Shown: piece by piece, positions 46,001-56,100 of the stretch | How positions within the stretch are numbered: position 1 is the stretch's first letter | How the letters are laid out: each line of letters starts with the position of its first letter | DNA from: Colias croceus | Lineage: Eukaryota > Arthropoda > Insecta > Lepidoptera > Pieridae | Direction: 5' to 3' | NCBI RefSeq assembly: GCF_905220415.1 | Contig: NC_059543.1 | Span: 992,001 to 1,056,000 of the forward strand | DNA: 64,000 bases | Notes under the pieces: model-generated | What the model saw: the letters and a program-made list of their open reading frames with translations, nothing else | Databases searched by the model: none | Told to the model about the DNA's origin: nothing | Translations under genes and position numbers: made by a program

Positions 46001-47552
46001 ATGATATTGTGTTTCAATGAAGCTGAAAGGGAAACATTTGTACCAAGTTTCAGTAAAAAAGTTATAAAAAGTAGGTATCTGCATTTGATAATAGGAAAAA
46101 GCTAGGTCAAATGCTCTTTTAAAACGCATTGGCTTTGTCTTGCAGAAGATGCTGTTGCTGCTCCTGCTGCAGCTGAAAATTCTTCTAGAAAGTCTTAGTT
46201 AAAGTATACCTTCAGTGCAGAAGACCCTTTGCGTCGGCCGTGAGTGGCTGGTGGTGTGGTAGCCAGGGTCGCACTGGCAGTACGCGTTATGATTGACCTG
46301 GACGCAGGACGCGTGCGGGTCGAACGCGCGACACGTCTCCCGGTAGAAACATTGCTCGCCAAGCTTTTTGGCTGGAATTCAAGATAAAGATGCCTGGATA
46401 CAGATTACCGCATATTAAAGACAAAAAGAACAAAAAAGGCAAGTTTCTTCACTTACAGGAAATGATAACCTTCGTAAAAAATACATTGACCGGATAACAA
46501 TATTACTTGTTTACCCATAATAGTGTAATTAAAAAAAAGAACAAATAAAAACTGGTTTAAATTATTCATGAATTACTCGTACATGAATGTTTGTACATAT
46601 TATACAAATTTCAAATATTTCGTCGTCTATATAATAACTGATTGTTTGATTGTATAACTTGTATCACTCGTACTTCGGAAGTTTTGTAGTAGTTTCGCCC
46701 GCGGACAAAAGCAAGCCAAGTTAAGCGAAGCCAAGTATTTCTATAGCTTATTATTTTGTGTATGTACGTGGGTTACATCACTGCCAAGTTATATCAAAAT
46801 CCGTTCAAAAGATTTCACTTGAAAGACAAACATCAATACGTTCTAAGTTATTTTCGCACTTATAATATTACTAGCTGCTCCGCGCGGTTTCACCCCCGTG
46901 GCTCCACCCCTGTTGTTCGTAGCGTAATGATATTAAGCTTATAGCCTTCCTCGATAAATGAGCTATCTAGCACCGAAATAATTTTTCAAATCGGACCAGT
47001 AGTTCCCGAGATTAGCGCGTTCAAACAAACAAACAAACTCTTCAGCATAATAATATTATATTAGTTACTAGCTGCTCCGCGCGGTTTCACCCCCGTGGCT
47101 CCACTCCAGTTGCCCGTAGCGTGATGAAATATAGCCTATAACCTTCCTCGATAAATGGGCTATCTAACACCGAAAGAATTTTTCAAATCGGACCAGTAGT
47201 TCCCGAGATTAGTGCGTTCAAACAAACAAACAAACTCTTCAGCTTTATAATATTAGTATAGATAATTATTATTACTTTAGTAGGATAGGTTTAGCACAAT
47301 ATGTTTATTATTGTAGATTTAGTAGGATAAGTTTAGCAGGATATGTATATACGTGACGATATATTCAATAGTCTATGTCCACTAGGATATGTACTACGCA
47401 ATACTCACGTTTAGCGCACCCCCTCGCAACACCCAGTTCCACAGAATGCTTGGGGTCGCACTGGCACGTGCTCGACCTCGGCTCGCAGTACACATGCACC
47501 AGCTTCGAGTTGCACGTGAACTCACATGGGGAGCCCAGGTAGCGGCCCTTTT
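40100..47552 (-). CDS. EB/EGF-like module single-pass membrane protein (3' exons; function unknown)
   Basis: Six exons on the minus strand have GT..AG borders and compatible phases: 47409-47552, 46210-46371, 45326-45502, 44330-44446, 41674-41918 and 40100-40165 (TGA at 40100-40102). They give about 303 residues. The first two encode cysteine-rich modules (YLGSPCEFTCNS, STCQCDPKHS; GEQCFYRETC, AYCQCDPGYHT) spaced as in EB/EGF-like extracellular domains. The third encodes a hydrophobic segment (TLLGVASGIFVLAGLLCFVL) followed by KARY, implying an extracellular N terminus and cytosolic C terminus. The tail is rich in Ser and Arg (ASSRASSRSGCTS), then basic/charged (KKWEREREQKERRQ), and ends PCSSSSLY. 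The signal peptide and earlier exons are not found and must lie further right. The 44330-44446 exon is phase 1-1, so it can be skipped without a frameshift. The donor after 45326 (GTTCGT) is weak. If it is not used, the frame ends at a stop at 45303. I do not recognise the gene. Confidence 0.72.
40209..41351. mobile_element. 1.14-kb TIR element in the last intron of the EB-module gene
   Basis: The termini GAGTCTACGATTTTTAAAAT are inverted at the two ends. The interior repeats a TTGGTGATAG / GACAGATCTACTATTTT motif several times in both orientations (about 40312-40360, 40540-40570, 41190-41270). It has no substantial open frame and no clear target duplication. Classification is not possible by eye. 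Confidence 0.6.
41380..41434. repeat. G7/C16 hairpin
   Basis: TGGGGGGGCAAGCT is paired with AGCTTGCCCCCC across a short GC-rich loop, and the 3' arm runs into a C-run of about 16. It lies in the last intron of the EB-module gene, 30 bases from the TIR element. Confidence 0.65.
41919..44329. other. Intron of the EB-module gene
   Basis: No supported exon. A CA/AC-rich, less AT-biased patch lies at 43020-43160. A few short frames near 42300-42680 do not show family resemblance. Confidence 0.4.
44500..44627 (-). mobile_element. Internal Helitron-like fragment
   Basis: GGATAAAAAGTAGCCTATGT and TAATCGGTTCAGTAGT match the interior of the Helitron-like family. Both termini are missing. The fragment abuts the duplicated exon copy at 44628 and has replaced its donor. 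Confidence 0.6.
44628..44717 (-). pseudogene. Broken duplicate of the 44330-44446 exon
   Basis: About 90 bases are highly similar to the functional exon; both encode SGTLELDSRRES in one frame. A splice-acceptor-like TATGTACAG precedes it. Relative to that acceptor, a 4-base deletion shifts the frame, and the 3' part with the donor is cut off by a Helitron-like fragment. It is therefore a dead duplicate. Confidence 0.7.
44795..44969. mobile_element. MITE with long TIRs
   Basis: The arms contain TTGCAGAGCTTCACCGACCA and GTGCGTAC, and ATATGACAAGCGC blocks further in, in inverse orientation. About 175 bases in total. It lies in the intron between the membrane-segment exon and the tail exon of the EB-module gene. 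Confidence 0.7.
45534..45721. mobile_element. MITE immediately upstream of an acceptor
   Basis: CACTGACCTCTATAACTATA and CGCTGGAC pair with their complement at 45690-45721. The element begins only about 30 bases from the acceptor at 45503-45504 of the membrane-segment exon (upstream on the transcribed strand), so it may include or lie close to the branch point. The loop contains a second inverted pair (ACAGCTATTTGTAAT / ATTACAAATGGC). Confidence 0.7.
46690..46868 (-). mobile_element. Diverged Helitron-like element
   Basis: It retains TTTCGCCCGCGGACAAA, AAGTTATATCAAAATCCGTT and the 5' phrase CACTTATAATATTA in reverse orientation. It is more decayed than the two copies next to it. Confidence 0.5.
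46871..47066 (-). mobile_element. Helitron-like element, first of a tandem pair
   Basis: On the plus strand it reads CTAGCTGCTCCGCGCGGTTT ... CAAACTCTTCAGCATAATAA. It is nearly identical to the adjacent copy and lies in the same orientation in the intron between the two EB-module exons. Confidence 0.75.
47068..47262 (-). mobile_element. Helitron-like element, second of a tandem pair
   Basis: It starts CTAGCTGCTCCGCGCGGTTT right after its neighbour, shares TCGGACCAGTAGTTCCCGAG, and ends TTTATAATATTAGTATAGA followed by T. The head-to-tail arrangement suggests tandem insertion or a rolling-circle readthrough product. Confidence 0.78.
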
Positions 47553-50500
47553 CTGGAAGTTAAAGAAAAAAATTATGAAATACTGATTGAAAATGTCTAA
47601 AAGGGCAGAGCAGGGGAGAACAGCTAGTATGTAATAGGAAAACAAAGGTAAAATCTTGTTATTCTGACGAGAACGCGAGCGGAGTCGGAGTGAACAGCTA
47701 GTACGTATTATAAATTAGGAAACTTAACTTTTGATTAACTGTTTCTGTAATTAAATGTTGTAAACACGTTTATGTGTTAATTAATTTATATTTCTTGGGG
47801 GTAAAATTTGTTAGTATATGACACATAATCCCTGAAAACAATAGTAACATAATAATTATAGTTCCTACATATTATCATGGACGAATATAAATATTATGAC
47901 ATATTCATTATTATTCGTAGGTTTATTTCTATAGATATATTTTTTTAGGTTTATTTGCTAAAATGTAAGCTTTATTTTATCTTGACAATTGATTATACCA
48001 AAATATCAATATTATAATAATAACCAAACAATAATATTCCACAACAATTACATTCGACACTTATTAAAAAAATACAAAACATTTTATTGGTAAAATTCTC
48101 ATTCATATTCTATAAAAATATTTCTTCACGGAAAGTAAATGATGAGGCCACATCGGAAGTAAAATAACACCCAAATAAGTACACATGTAATAAAGATTGT
48201 GCTCCATTTTTATTGTCAAGTCAGATAACTGGAACATAAAAGGCAACATCCTGTATAAGTAGATGTAAAGGGCACACTGTATATGTCACATGTTTGCGTG
48301 CAAGGCATTCGATGTCAATGTGAATTACAATTTAGAGCGTTTCATTTTTAGGAATATTTTCAGGAAATACGATGTATAAAGTACAGAATGTATTGAGCTT
48401 TGCAAACATTTTGTTACGTTTAGGTATTATTTGCTAGGTATCCGCTAGCGTAGTCGCAAATTAATAACCAAATAAATATAACAGTGGTACAAGAAAAATC
48501 GCGCCGAAAAAGGCATAATTATAAAAAGTATCCTGCAAGTCATAAACTATTGGCCATTGTACTACATATACGGATTGTAGGAAATAACAACATTAGGACA
48601 CATAGGTACTTAATGAAAAAGAATTGCAGAAATCTCAAATGATAACCTATAAAAGGTATTCTTAACGTCAGGAAGTTATAAGGCCACATGGCGGAAGGAG
48701 CTTCGGAAGCGACTGCCCTTGAAAGTCTATAGAAGCAGATTGAATAGCAATATTGTTCTGTAACTCGGTTGCGTCTATATTGTTCACCTAATGAATTGTT
48801 TGCGAGTTTTCAAAACGTACAAAGCACACGTACCGCGCCGGAGAAATTCAAGTTCAGTTCGGAAATTTCCCTTCAACTCATTCAAAGTTAAAGGGAAATT
48901 TTTGAACGAAGCTCCCCAGAATTGACAATTTCGACGTTTCTTTCAATGATTCTCCTCGTGTTTAAATAAGACAATGTTGTTTTGTTTATACGAATGAAAA
49001 CTGTAACATTCCGAAAAATATGCGTTGATATTAAATATATATATATATATGTAAAGCCACATACAGTGCGACACAAACGAGATGACAAAAAATGAGGGCG
49101 CCACCGTCGCTCATATAGCAACACTGATACTGCGACGCAAGCAATCTTGATACTATAGAATAAAAATCAAAAAAATAAAAAGTAATAAATACCGCGATTT
49201 AAAGTTGTTTCATTCATCATCGTGTAAATTTAAGACAAAAATACATTAGTAAGTATTTTAAATGACCTACCTAGGTCAAATTTTACTTAAATGTATTTGG
49301 AATTAGTTTATAGAAATCGGTCAAGCCATTTAGACTGCAGAGGCGCACATAGAATCAAACATACGAACAAACAAACATACATACAGCTCAAACCTAAGGC
49401 TCAAACACATTACGCTCCTTTTGGGTCCGTCAGGTAAAAAAAACAAGGTGATTTGAAAACTACATATTTTTATTTATTTTTTGTAGATATTCTCCTTCAT
49501 TTTTACTCCCTTGCTCCACTATCCTGCGTACTGTGCTTTCAGAAACCCCTATAACAAATGAATTAAGATGAATAAAATCAAATAGTACATTTAACATATT
49601 TATTTAGTAGCTTAAAACTATTTTTTTTATGTCGGAGGCCAAGACTCACTTTGGATCCCTGCGTCCACTCTAGTAAGTAGCAAGTAAGGATTCATAGATA
49701 GCTGTATGAAAATAGTTATCACTATACTATTTAAGGCTGGTTGGATTGGATATAACTTCTTGACTCAAATTGTGCTGGTCGCACTATAAAAACTAGTTTT
49801 TGTTTACATACAAATAACCTCAAATTAAATTTCAAAAACGTAATAATCGCCATAGATACGTACATTAAACACTCGTCACTAATGGAATATTCTATTTTAC
49901 GTAGTACTGAGCAAAAATAAATGGAATCTCACCGGTATAATCTGCTGTACGTCTGTAAACGTTTTCCAAATATTTTTCTCGTTTTTCAGCTTGAAATTAT
50001 GAGAAACACCGAATGAAAACTTTATATATGGCATCACGGACACCGCTACGTTTAACCTTTTTCATGATTTCTCCTTTTTTGAGTAAATTTCTTGTTTAAA
50101 ATAACAATTTTATCTCAATTTCACCAAATAAACAACAAATTTTTATTCAACTTGACAGCTGCATTGATAATTCAGGGTTGCCAGATAATGAAAAAAAAAT
50201 TAGTTCCAAATTAATTAATTTCATCTCTTTTATGTCGCACTGTAAACTTGATTATTCAACATTCAATTTATTGCAATTCAAAGATTGTTACTACAACTAA
50301 TCTTCACAAGTCGAAATTCAATCCATTAGTTCACTAACTATCCTTTATTAAGGTCCCAATTCCCACTAATTTCACTCCTGCATCCTGTAGTTAGCATCCC
50401 AAATAACCAACTATTTTGCCCTCACTCTAAAAATAGCAAATAATTAAGCCATACTGTTCAATTGTATTCCCAATAAACGTTGCATAAAACGACCTTAGTT

Positions 50501-51602
50501 TAGGGTAATTAATAAAGGCAAGCCTCCAATGGAGCCATGACCTACCGTTACGTCACAGCTTCGTACAGATTTTTGTCCAATTAAAATGTGCATTCAATTA
50601 TCACGGTCGACAAATTGTAAGTAATTAATTCAGTGGCCCGCATTTCAATTCGGGTCAGGCTTTATGCCTGTCTCAGATGCTTTCCAAAATTGGATATGTC
50701 TGTCTATGATACCACAAATGCTATTTTCTAGACGGTGCTTATTTTACGAATGTTCTATATACGGAACCTAGTGTATTATTATGTTATCTGTGACGAAACA
50801 GAAGAAGCGGCTTTTTCCCCTGTGAGATTATAATTAGAGGGATTTGTCGGGGGTTTCGGCTTTAACTGCCGTTTGTAAATTTAGTTTTTTAAAACGTATA
50901 TCAAACGTATCTTAATTTGCGTTGGTTGTGAGAATTGGATTATCCAATTTCCTTCTCACTTCCTTTCTTGTATAATCCTCTTTTGCTTATCTTTTGATGC
51001 GATTAAGAATTGGGGACTAAATTGTCTCTATCGAATTATTAATATATAATTATTATATGCTAGAAAGTCTTCAAATAGTAGAGGTTAACGTGATGAAAAA
51101 ATCTAGATTTAGTTGTTTATTAAGGGCCCTTAGTAGGTGAAAACGGCAAAATGGACTGTTTTCTATGAGCTATAATTGAAAATATTGAAGTTTTTTCGCA
51201 CTGAAATTTCTAATACGTATTACAGAACGTATGTGTGATGGGATGACTGTTTCCAAAACACGATTGGAAAAATTTTGCTCGATAAAAAAAAATCCTGAAG
51301 TTACCTCTAAAATATCATATAAATGCTCAATACAACTGTAATTTACGATAATAATTCGTATATCACAAATACATAGGTATTTACCTTCCCGATTTCTTGA
51401 CTGTTTTAGATTTCGAAAATACTAAATATTTTCATTCACTTTATGATAAAAATGTGAATGGCGCTTACGATTTTTAGTTTCGAGCACGTTGATTCCATAC
51501 TAAACGCGGACCCCCTCACCGCTTACCTCAGGCCCGAATAGCTGAATTTTCGCTGACCGCCTAACCCCCCTTAAGGACGACGGAGAACGCGCGGTTAATA
51601 AC
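47553..51602. other. Upstream intron or intergenic DNA of the EB-module gene
   Basis: The first recognisable exon starts at 47552 in phase, so at least one upstream exon exists, but I cannot find it here. Fragments resembling Helitron 3' ends (ACAGCTAGT) occur near 47625 and 47695. A (TA)n tract lies near 49035. The segment RSYKATWRKELRKRLPLK can be read on the plus strand at about 48674, without a family match. Confidence 0.35.
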
Positions 51603-51680
51603 TCAGGCTCCGGAATCACAGACACAATAGAAAATCTATTGTGTCGTGGCCCAATCGGGCCGCTCGGGGCTCAATGGGTA
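51603..51680 (+). repeat. Second copy of the palindromic dispersed element
   Basis: A 25-base perfect palindrome at 51621-51645 within about 75 bases matches 13095-13170 in reverse orientation. Flanking CCGGAATCACA and GGGCCGCTCGG are shared. Confidence 0.6.
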
Positions 51681-52574
51681 AGTTTGTCCGTATGTTGATA
51701 ATATATTTTCTAATGTTCATTCAAAGGATGGTTTCGCCTTATAAGAAAAAACTACTCAATACAACACTATGGTAAAATATTGACGATTAAAATAAGAATA
51801 ATATAACATAGGTATATAAGGTAATTATTGAACCATCACATTTTGATATTATTAAATCCTGCAGTAAAACAGGCAATATAGCTTAATAGGCGTAAGTTAA
51901 AATGAAAACGTTAAACTACGTAAAACGTGATAAAACGTTAATATTCAGCAGAAAATGGCGCGATAAATTTGCCGCCGCTTTCTGACAAAGCTTGATAAAT
52001 AAGGTGTCACCATGACGTGCCAGGGCTCAGGTTAATCGATTCTCAACTAGGCCTTCATCATATTAGTTATATTTATGGCCATTTATAGCCTAGGTGTGAC
52101 TGGTCAACGACCTGATAGACCATTAGAGGCCCTGGAAGGAAAAATTTGTATAGAAGGATATAGATTATTGCAAAGTGCTGAATAAGCATCTGCTTCTGTG
52201 TTCCTGGTATAGATTTGAGATGTTCATCTTTTCCACGTAATAGATGGTTAGGTTTTTATCCTAATTTAAAGAATTCCATTTATTTATTAAGAATAAATAA
52301 TTCGACAGTAACCAAACACACGTAACAAAATTTATATTAATTCTTTACATCGTAGGTAATGGAATTGAAAGATGAGATTTTATTTAGACACTTTGGTAGA
52401 TAGAAGCGGAACCAAATACTGGAAAAGATTAAAGACGTTGAAGGTTTTTATAAAATAATAATAATAATATTGTTGGAAGCTTTCCAACCTCGCGGTATGC
52501 AAAACCAATTTAACTTCTTCTATTCCTGTCCTATCTTTTAAAAGTAAAGTCACACCTATTGCCTTTACTTATAA
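51681..52574. other. Intergenic DNA, no gene seen
   Basis: AT-rich with an (ATA)n tract near 52456. No exon or paired repeat recognised. Confidence 0.4.
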
Positions 52575-52758
52575 CTAGCGGTCTGCCCCGGCTTCGCCTG
52601 TGGTACATATATCGCAATAAAAGGTAGCCTATGTTCTTTCTCAGGGTCTAAAGATTGTCTGTGCCAAATTTCATCAAAATCGGTCCAGTAGTTTATGGGC
52701 CTATTCATTACAATCAAACAAACAAACAAAGTTTTCCTCTTTATAATATTGGTGTAGA
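52575..52758 (-). mobile_element. Helitron-like element adjoining the BEL insertion
   Basis: It reads on the plus strand CTAGCGGTCTGCCCCGGCTT ... CTCTTTATAATATTGGTGTAGA, flanked by A and T. Its 5' end lies 2 bases from the target duplication of the BEL/Pao element. Confidence 0.75.
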
Positions 52759-52765
52759 TGAATGC

Positions 52766-53016
52766 TGTTGAGGAGCGACGAGCGGCCAAACAACGAGGCG
52801 TCCGGCTCGTGTTGAACGAGCGGAAACGGAGTTATACCCAGTGGTCGACGGCGCGCGCGCAGGCGCCACGGCTCTTACCTACCTACGCTATTGTACCCTT
52901 GTAAATTGTATAAATATGTTAAGATTTTGTTGTAAAGTTAGTCTAAGATCAAGTTTGGAGAATAAAGAGCTATCGAGGAAGAAACTGAGTTTTCAATCTA
53001 CATACAGTCCACAATA
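52766..53016 (+). repeat. 5' LTR of the BEL/Pao element (251 bp)
   Basis: Begins TGTTGAGGAGCGACG and ends TCCACAATA, contains an AATAAA signal near 52961, and matches the 3' LTR except for a missing 35-base block after GCGCGCAGGCG. Confidence 0.9.
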
Positions 53017-53021
53017 TTCAG

Positions 53022-53039
53022 TGGTCCATCGAGCGCCGG
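53022..53039 (+). promoter_or_regulatory. Candidate primer-binding site
   Basis: TGGTCCATCGAGCGCCGG begins five bases after the 5' LTR. It opens with TGG, the complement of the tRNA CCA end. The tRNA species is not identified. Confidence 0.6.
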
Positions 53040-53108
53040 ATTGAAGATTCGAACCACGGAAACCCTGCTGAAAGAAGAAGCCATCGATATCTACGGGTTA
53101 ATATCAAC

Positions 53109-56100
53109 ATGGTCGTCACACGCAGCCAGGGCGAAGCCGCGGACATCGAAGACCGGGCTATGGAGCAAGTGCGGCAGGAGAGGGCTCGACGCTTAATACT
53201 CGACCCTCCGGCCTCACCGTCGGAGTTGAGGACTACCACAGCCACCGAATCGGCTGACGTAGCGCAACCACGGCGGCGATCACCTACAAGGTCCGTCAGA
53301 TCGGCACGGTCCACGGGGAGCACGGCCACACGAATTAAAATGGCGGAATTAGAGGCGGCGGAAAAACTCGCGGCCATTCACCGCAAGGAACTCGAGCTTG
53401 AAAAAGAGCTCGTAAAGAAGCGTCTTCAAGTCGAGGTGTCGGCGATAGAAGAAGAAAATCTACAAGAAGACACCACCACCGCACATGACGAACATCAGAA
53501 GGTGGACGACTGGCTGCAGGCGAACCCCATAAACACACGGGGGGAGCCGAACAAAGACGAGAGACAGCTACGGTTCAGCGTGCAACGAGGGCGATCTCCC
53601 ACGCCGACTAAGTCCCGAACGGGCATCGAACGGTTAGCAGCGTCATTAGAAAAAATGGCACAACCGCGGCTGCGCCACGTAGAGCTCCCAATATACGCGG
53701 GCGCTATTGAAGAGTGGCTGCCGTTTCACGCTGCATTTAAAGACACGACAGAAATGTATAACGTCTCAGACGCGGAAAATATTCAACGCTTACGCTCGTG
53801 TCTGAGAGGCGAAGCAAGAGACGCCGTGGCGGCATTACTACACACCGCGACGTCGCCTGCGCTGATAATTCGAACGCTCGAACAATGCTTCGGACGGCCG
53901 GAAATACTCGTCGATAGAGCATTGGACGAATTGAAAAAAATGCCGAGGCCGGGGACATCGGCGAAAGAATTGAATAGCTTCGCCGTTAAGTTGCAAAATA
54001 TAGTCTGCACAATACAAACGATCGACCGCAAAGGATACCTTTTCAATCCGATGCTGGCGAGAGAGGTTTTGGACAAGCTAAGTCCACACATTCGATCGCG
54101 TTGGTGCGACTACGCGCTCACACAAGAGGGAACGATAGACCCGGAAATCGTCGTGCTATCTCGCTTCCTTATGCGAGAGGCCGATCAGGCGCTGCGATAC
54201 ACGTACGCGCCTGTGAGCAACGCTACGACAACAACATCGAAGCCAGCGTCACGAAGGAAAACTGCAGTCTTCAATATTGTATCAACAAATGAAGAAAAGA
54301 AAGAAAAAACATGTCCGTGTTGTGGGCGTGACCACGAACTCACTGCGTGCCCGCAATACACAAAACTCAGCGTAAACGAGCGATGGGCGCTAGTAAAACA
54401 AAAGGGAATTTGTTTTAAATGCGCCACGAGAAAACACAGACGCAATTTCTGTAAGGCGAAGTTGTGCGGCGTAAACGAATGCCAGCGCTCACACCATTCG
54501 TCCTTGCATAACGAAACACCGAGGGAGGAGCCATCGACATCTGCGGAAGAAACCGTTATGTCGGTTGCGGACCGCGCGACCACACATCGACGCAACGTTT
54601 TATTGAAGATGTGTCCCGTCACCGTGTTTGGTCCACGGGGGGAGATCAAAACTCATGCGCTACTGGATGAGGGATCAACTATATCTCTCATAGACGAAGA
54701 TATCGCTCGTCAAATCGGCGCAGAGGGCCCCACATTGCCTCTTTGCATACACGGGGCGAACATGGAACAAAGCGAGAAAAACAGCAAATTAGTTTCCATT
54801 CAACTAAAAGGAAACAACGAAGGCATCACACACACGGTGAAAGCGCGAACGATGAAAAATCTTAAACTTCATCAACAAGCCATACCGAACTCGCTTCTCC
54901 GCTATGAACACTTGCGCGATATACCCACCGATGAAGTATGCTACGAACGAGCGCACGCGGGCCTGCTAATTGGTACAGATCACTGGGAATGCATTGTATC
55001 GCGTGAGCTGCGCACGGGCGGTCCCGACGAACCGGCCGCGTCAAGAACACAACTCGGCTGGGTGGTGCACGGAACCGCGCCTCAGAGAGCACTTATAACA
55101 AAAAATAATGTGCTGCACGTGCACGATAGCGAGCATCAACAACAACTCGACGAGCGACTGCACGACATAGTCGCCGAACATTTCAAGATAGAAGCTTTAT
55201 GCATCGCTAACAAACCACGCGTTAGCGACGCCGACGCAAGAGCCACAAAGATAGTTCAACAAACTATAAAACAAATAGAAAATGGTTATGAAGTCGGACT
55301 GCCATGGAAGAGAGACAACACTATCATGCCTCTCAGTTACAACAACGCACTTCGTCGCCTAACAAACATCGAAAGGAAAATGGACGCGTCACCGAAGTTT
55401 GCCGACGAGTACACGCGACAAATAAACAATTTATTTGCAAAAGGATACGCGGTATCGTGCGACGGATCGGAAGCAAAGAGCAACGTGTGTTGGTACTTGC
55501 CGCACTTTGCCGTTACCAACCCAAACAAGCCCGGCAAACACAGACTCGTATTCGATGCGGCGGCGAAGAGCTACGGAGTTTGTCTCAACGACGAGCTGTT
55601 AGAGGGACCCGACATGTTGCTATCTCTACCGGGCATACTCTTCCGGTTTAGAGAGGGAAGCGTGGCAGTAACAGCGGACGTGCAAGAAATGTTTTTACGA
55701 ATTAAGATTCGCTCCGAAGATCAGCCTGCACAACAATTCTTGTGGAGAGGTGATAAGCGTGATTCACCACCGCAACAGTATAAGATGACATCAATGATCT
55801 TCGGCGCAGCGAGCTCGCCATTCATGGCACACTACGTGCGTAATCATAACGCACAAATCCACGCTGAAAAGTACCCGATGGCGTGGGAGGCTATCACTAA
55901 CGGCCATTATATGGACGACATGGTCGTTAGCTACAACAATGTGGAAGAGGCGTGTAGAGCCGTGGAAGAAACAAGAAAAGTACACGCTGTGGCGGGCTTC
56001 ACATTGCGTGGGTGGAGCGCGAGCAACGAGTGCATATTGCGAAACATACCGCAAGAGCTGCACGCCACCGCGCCGACTCAGCTAGGCGGCTCGCCACCAA

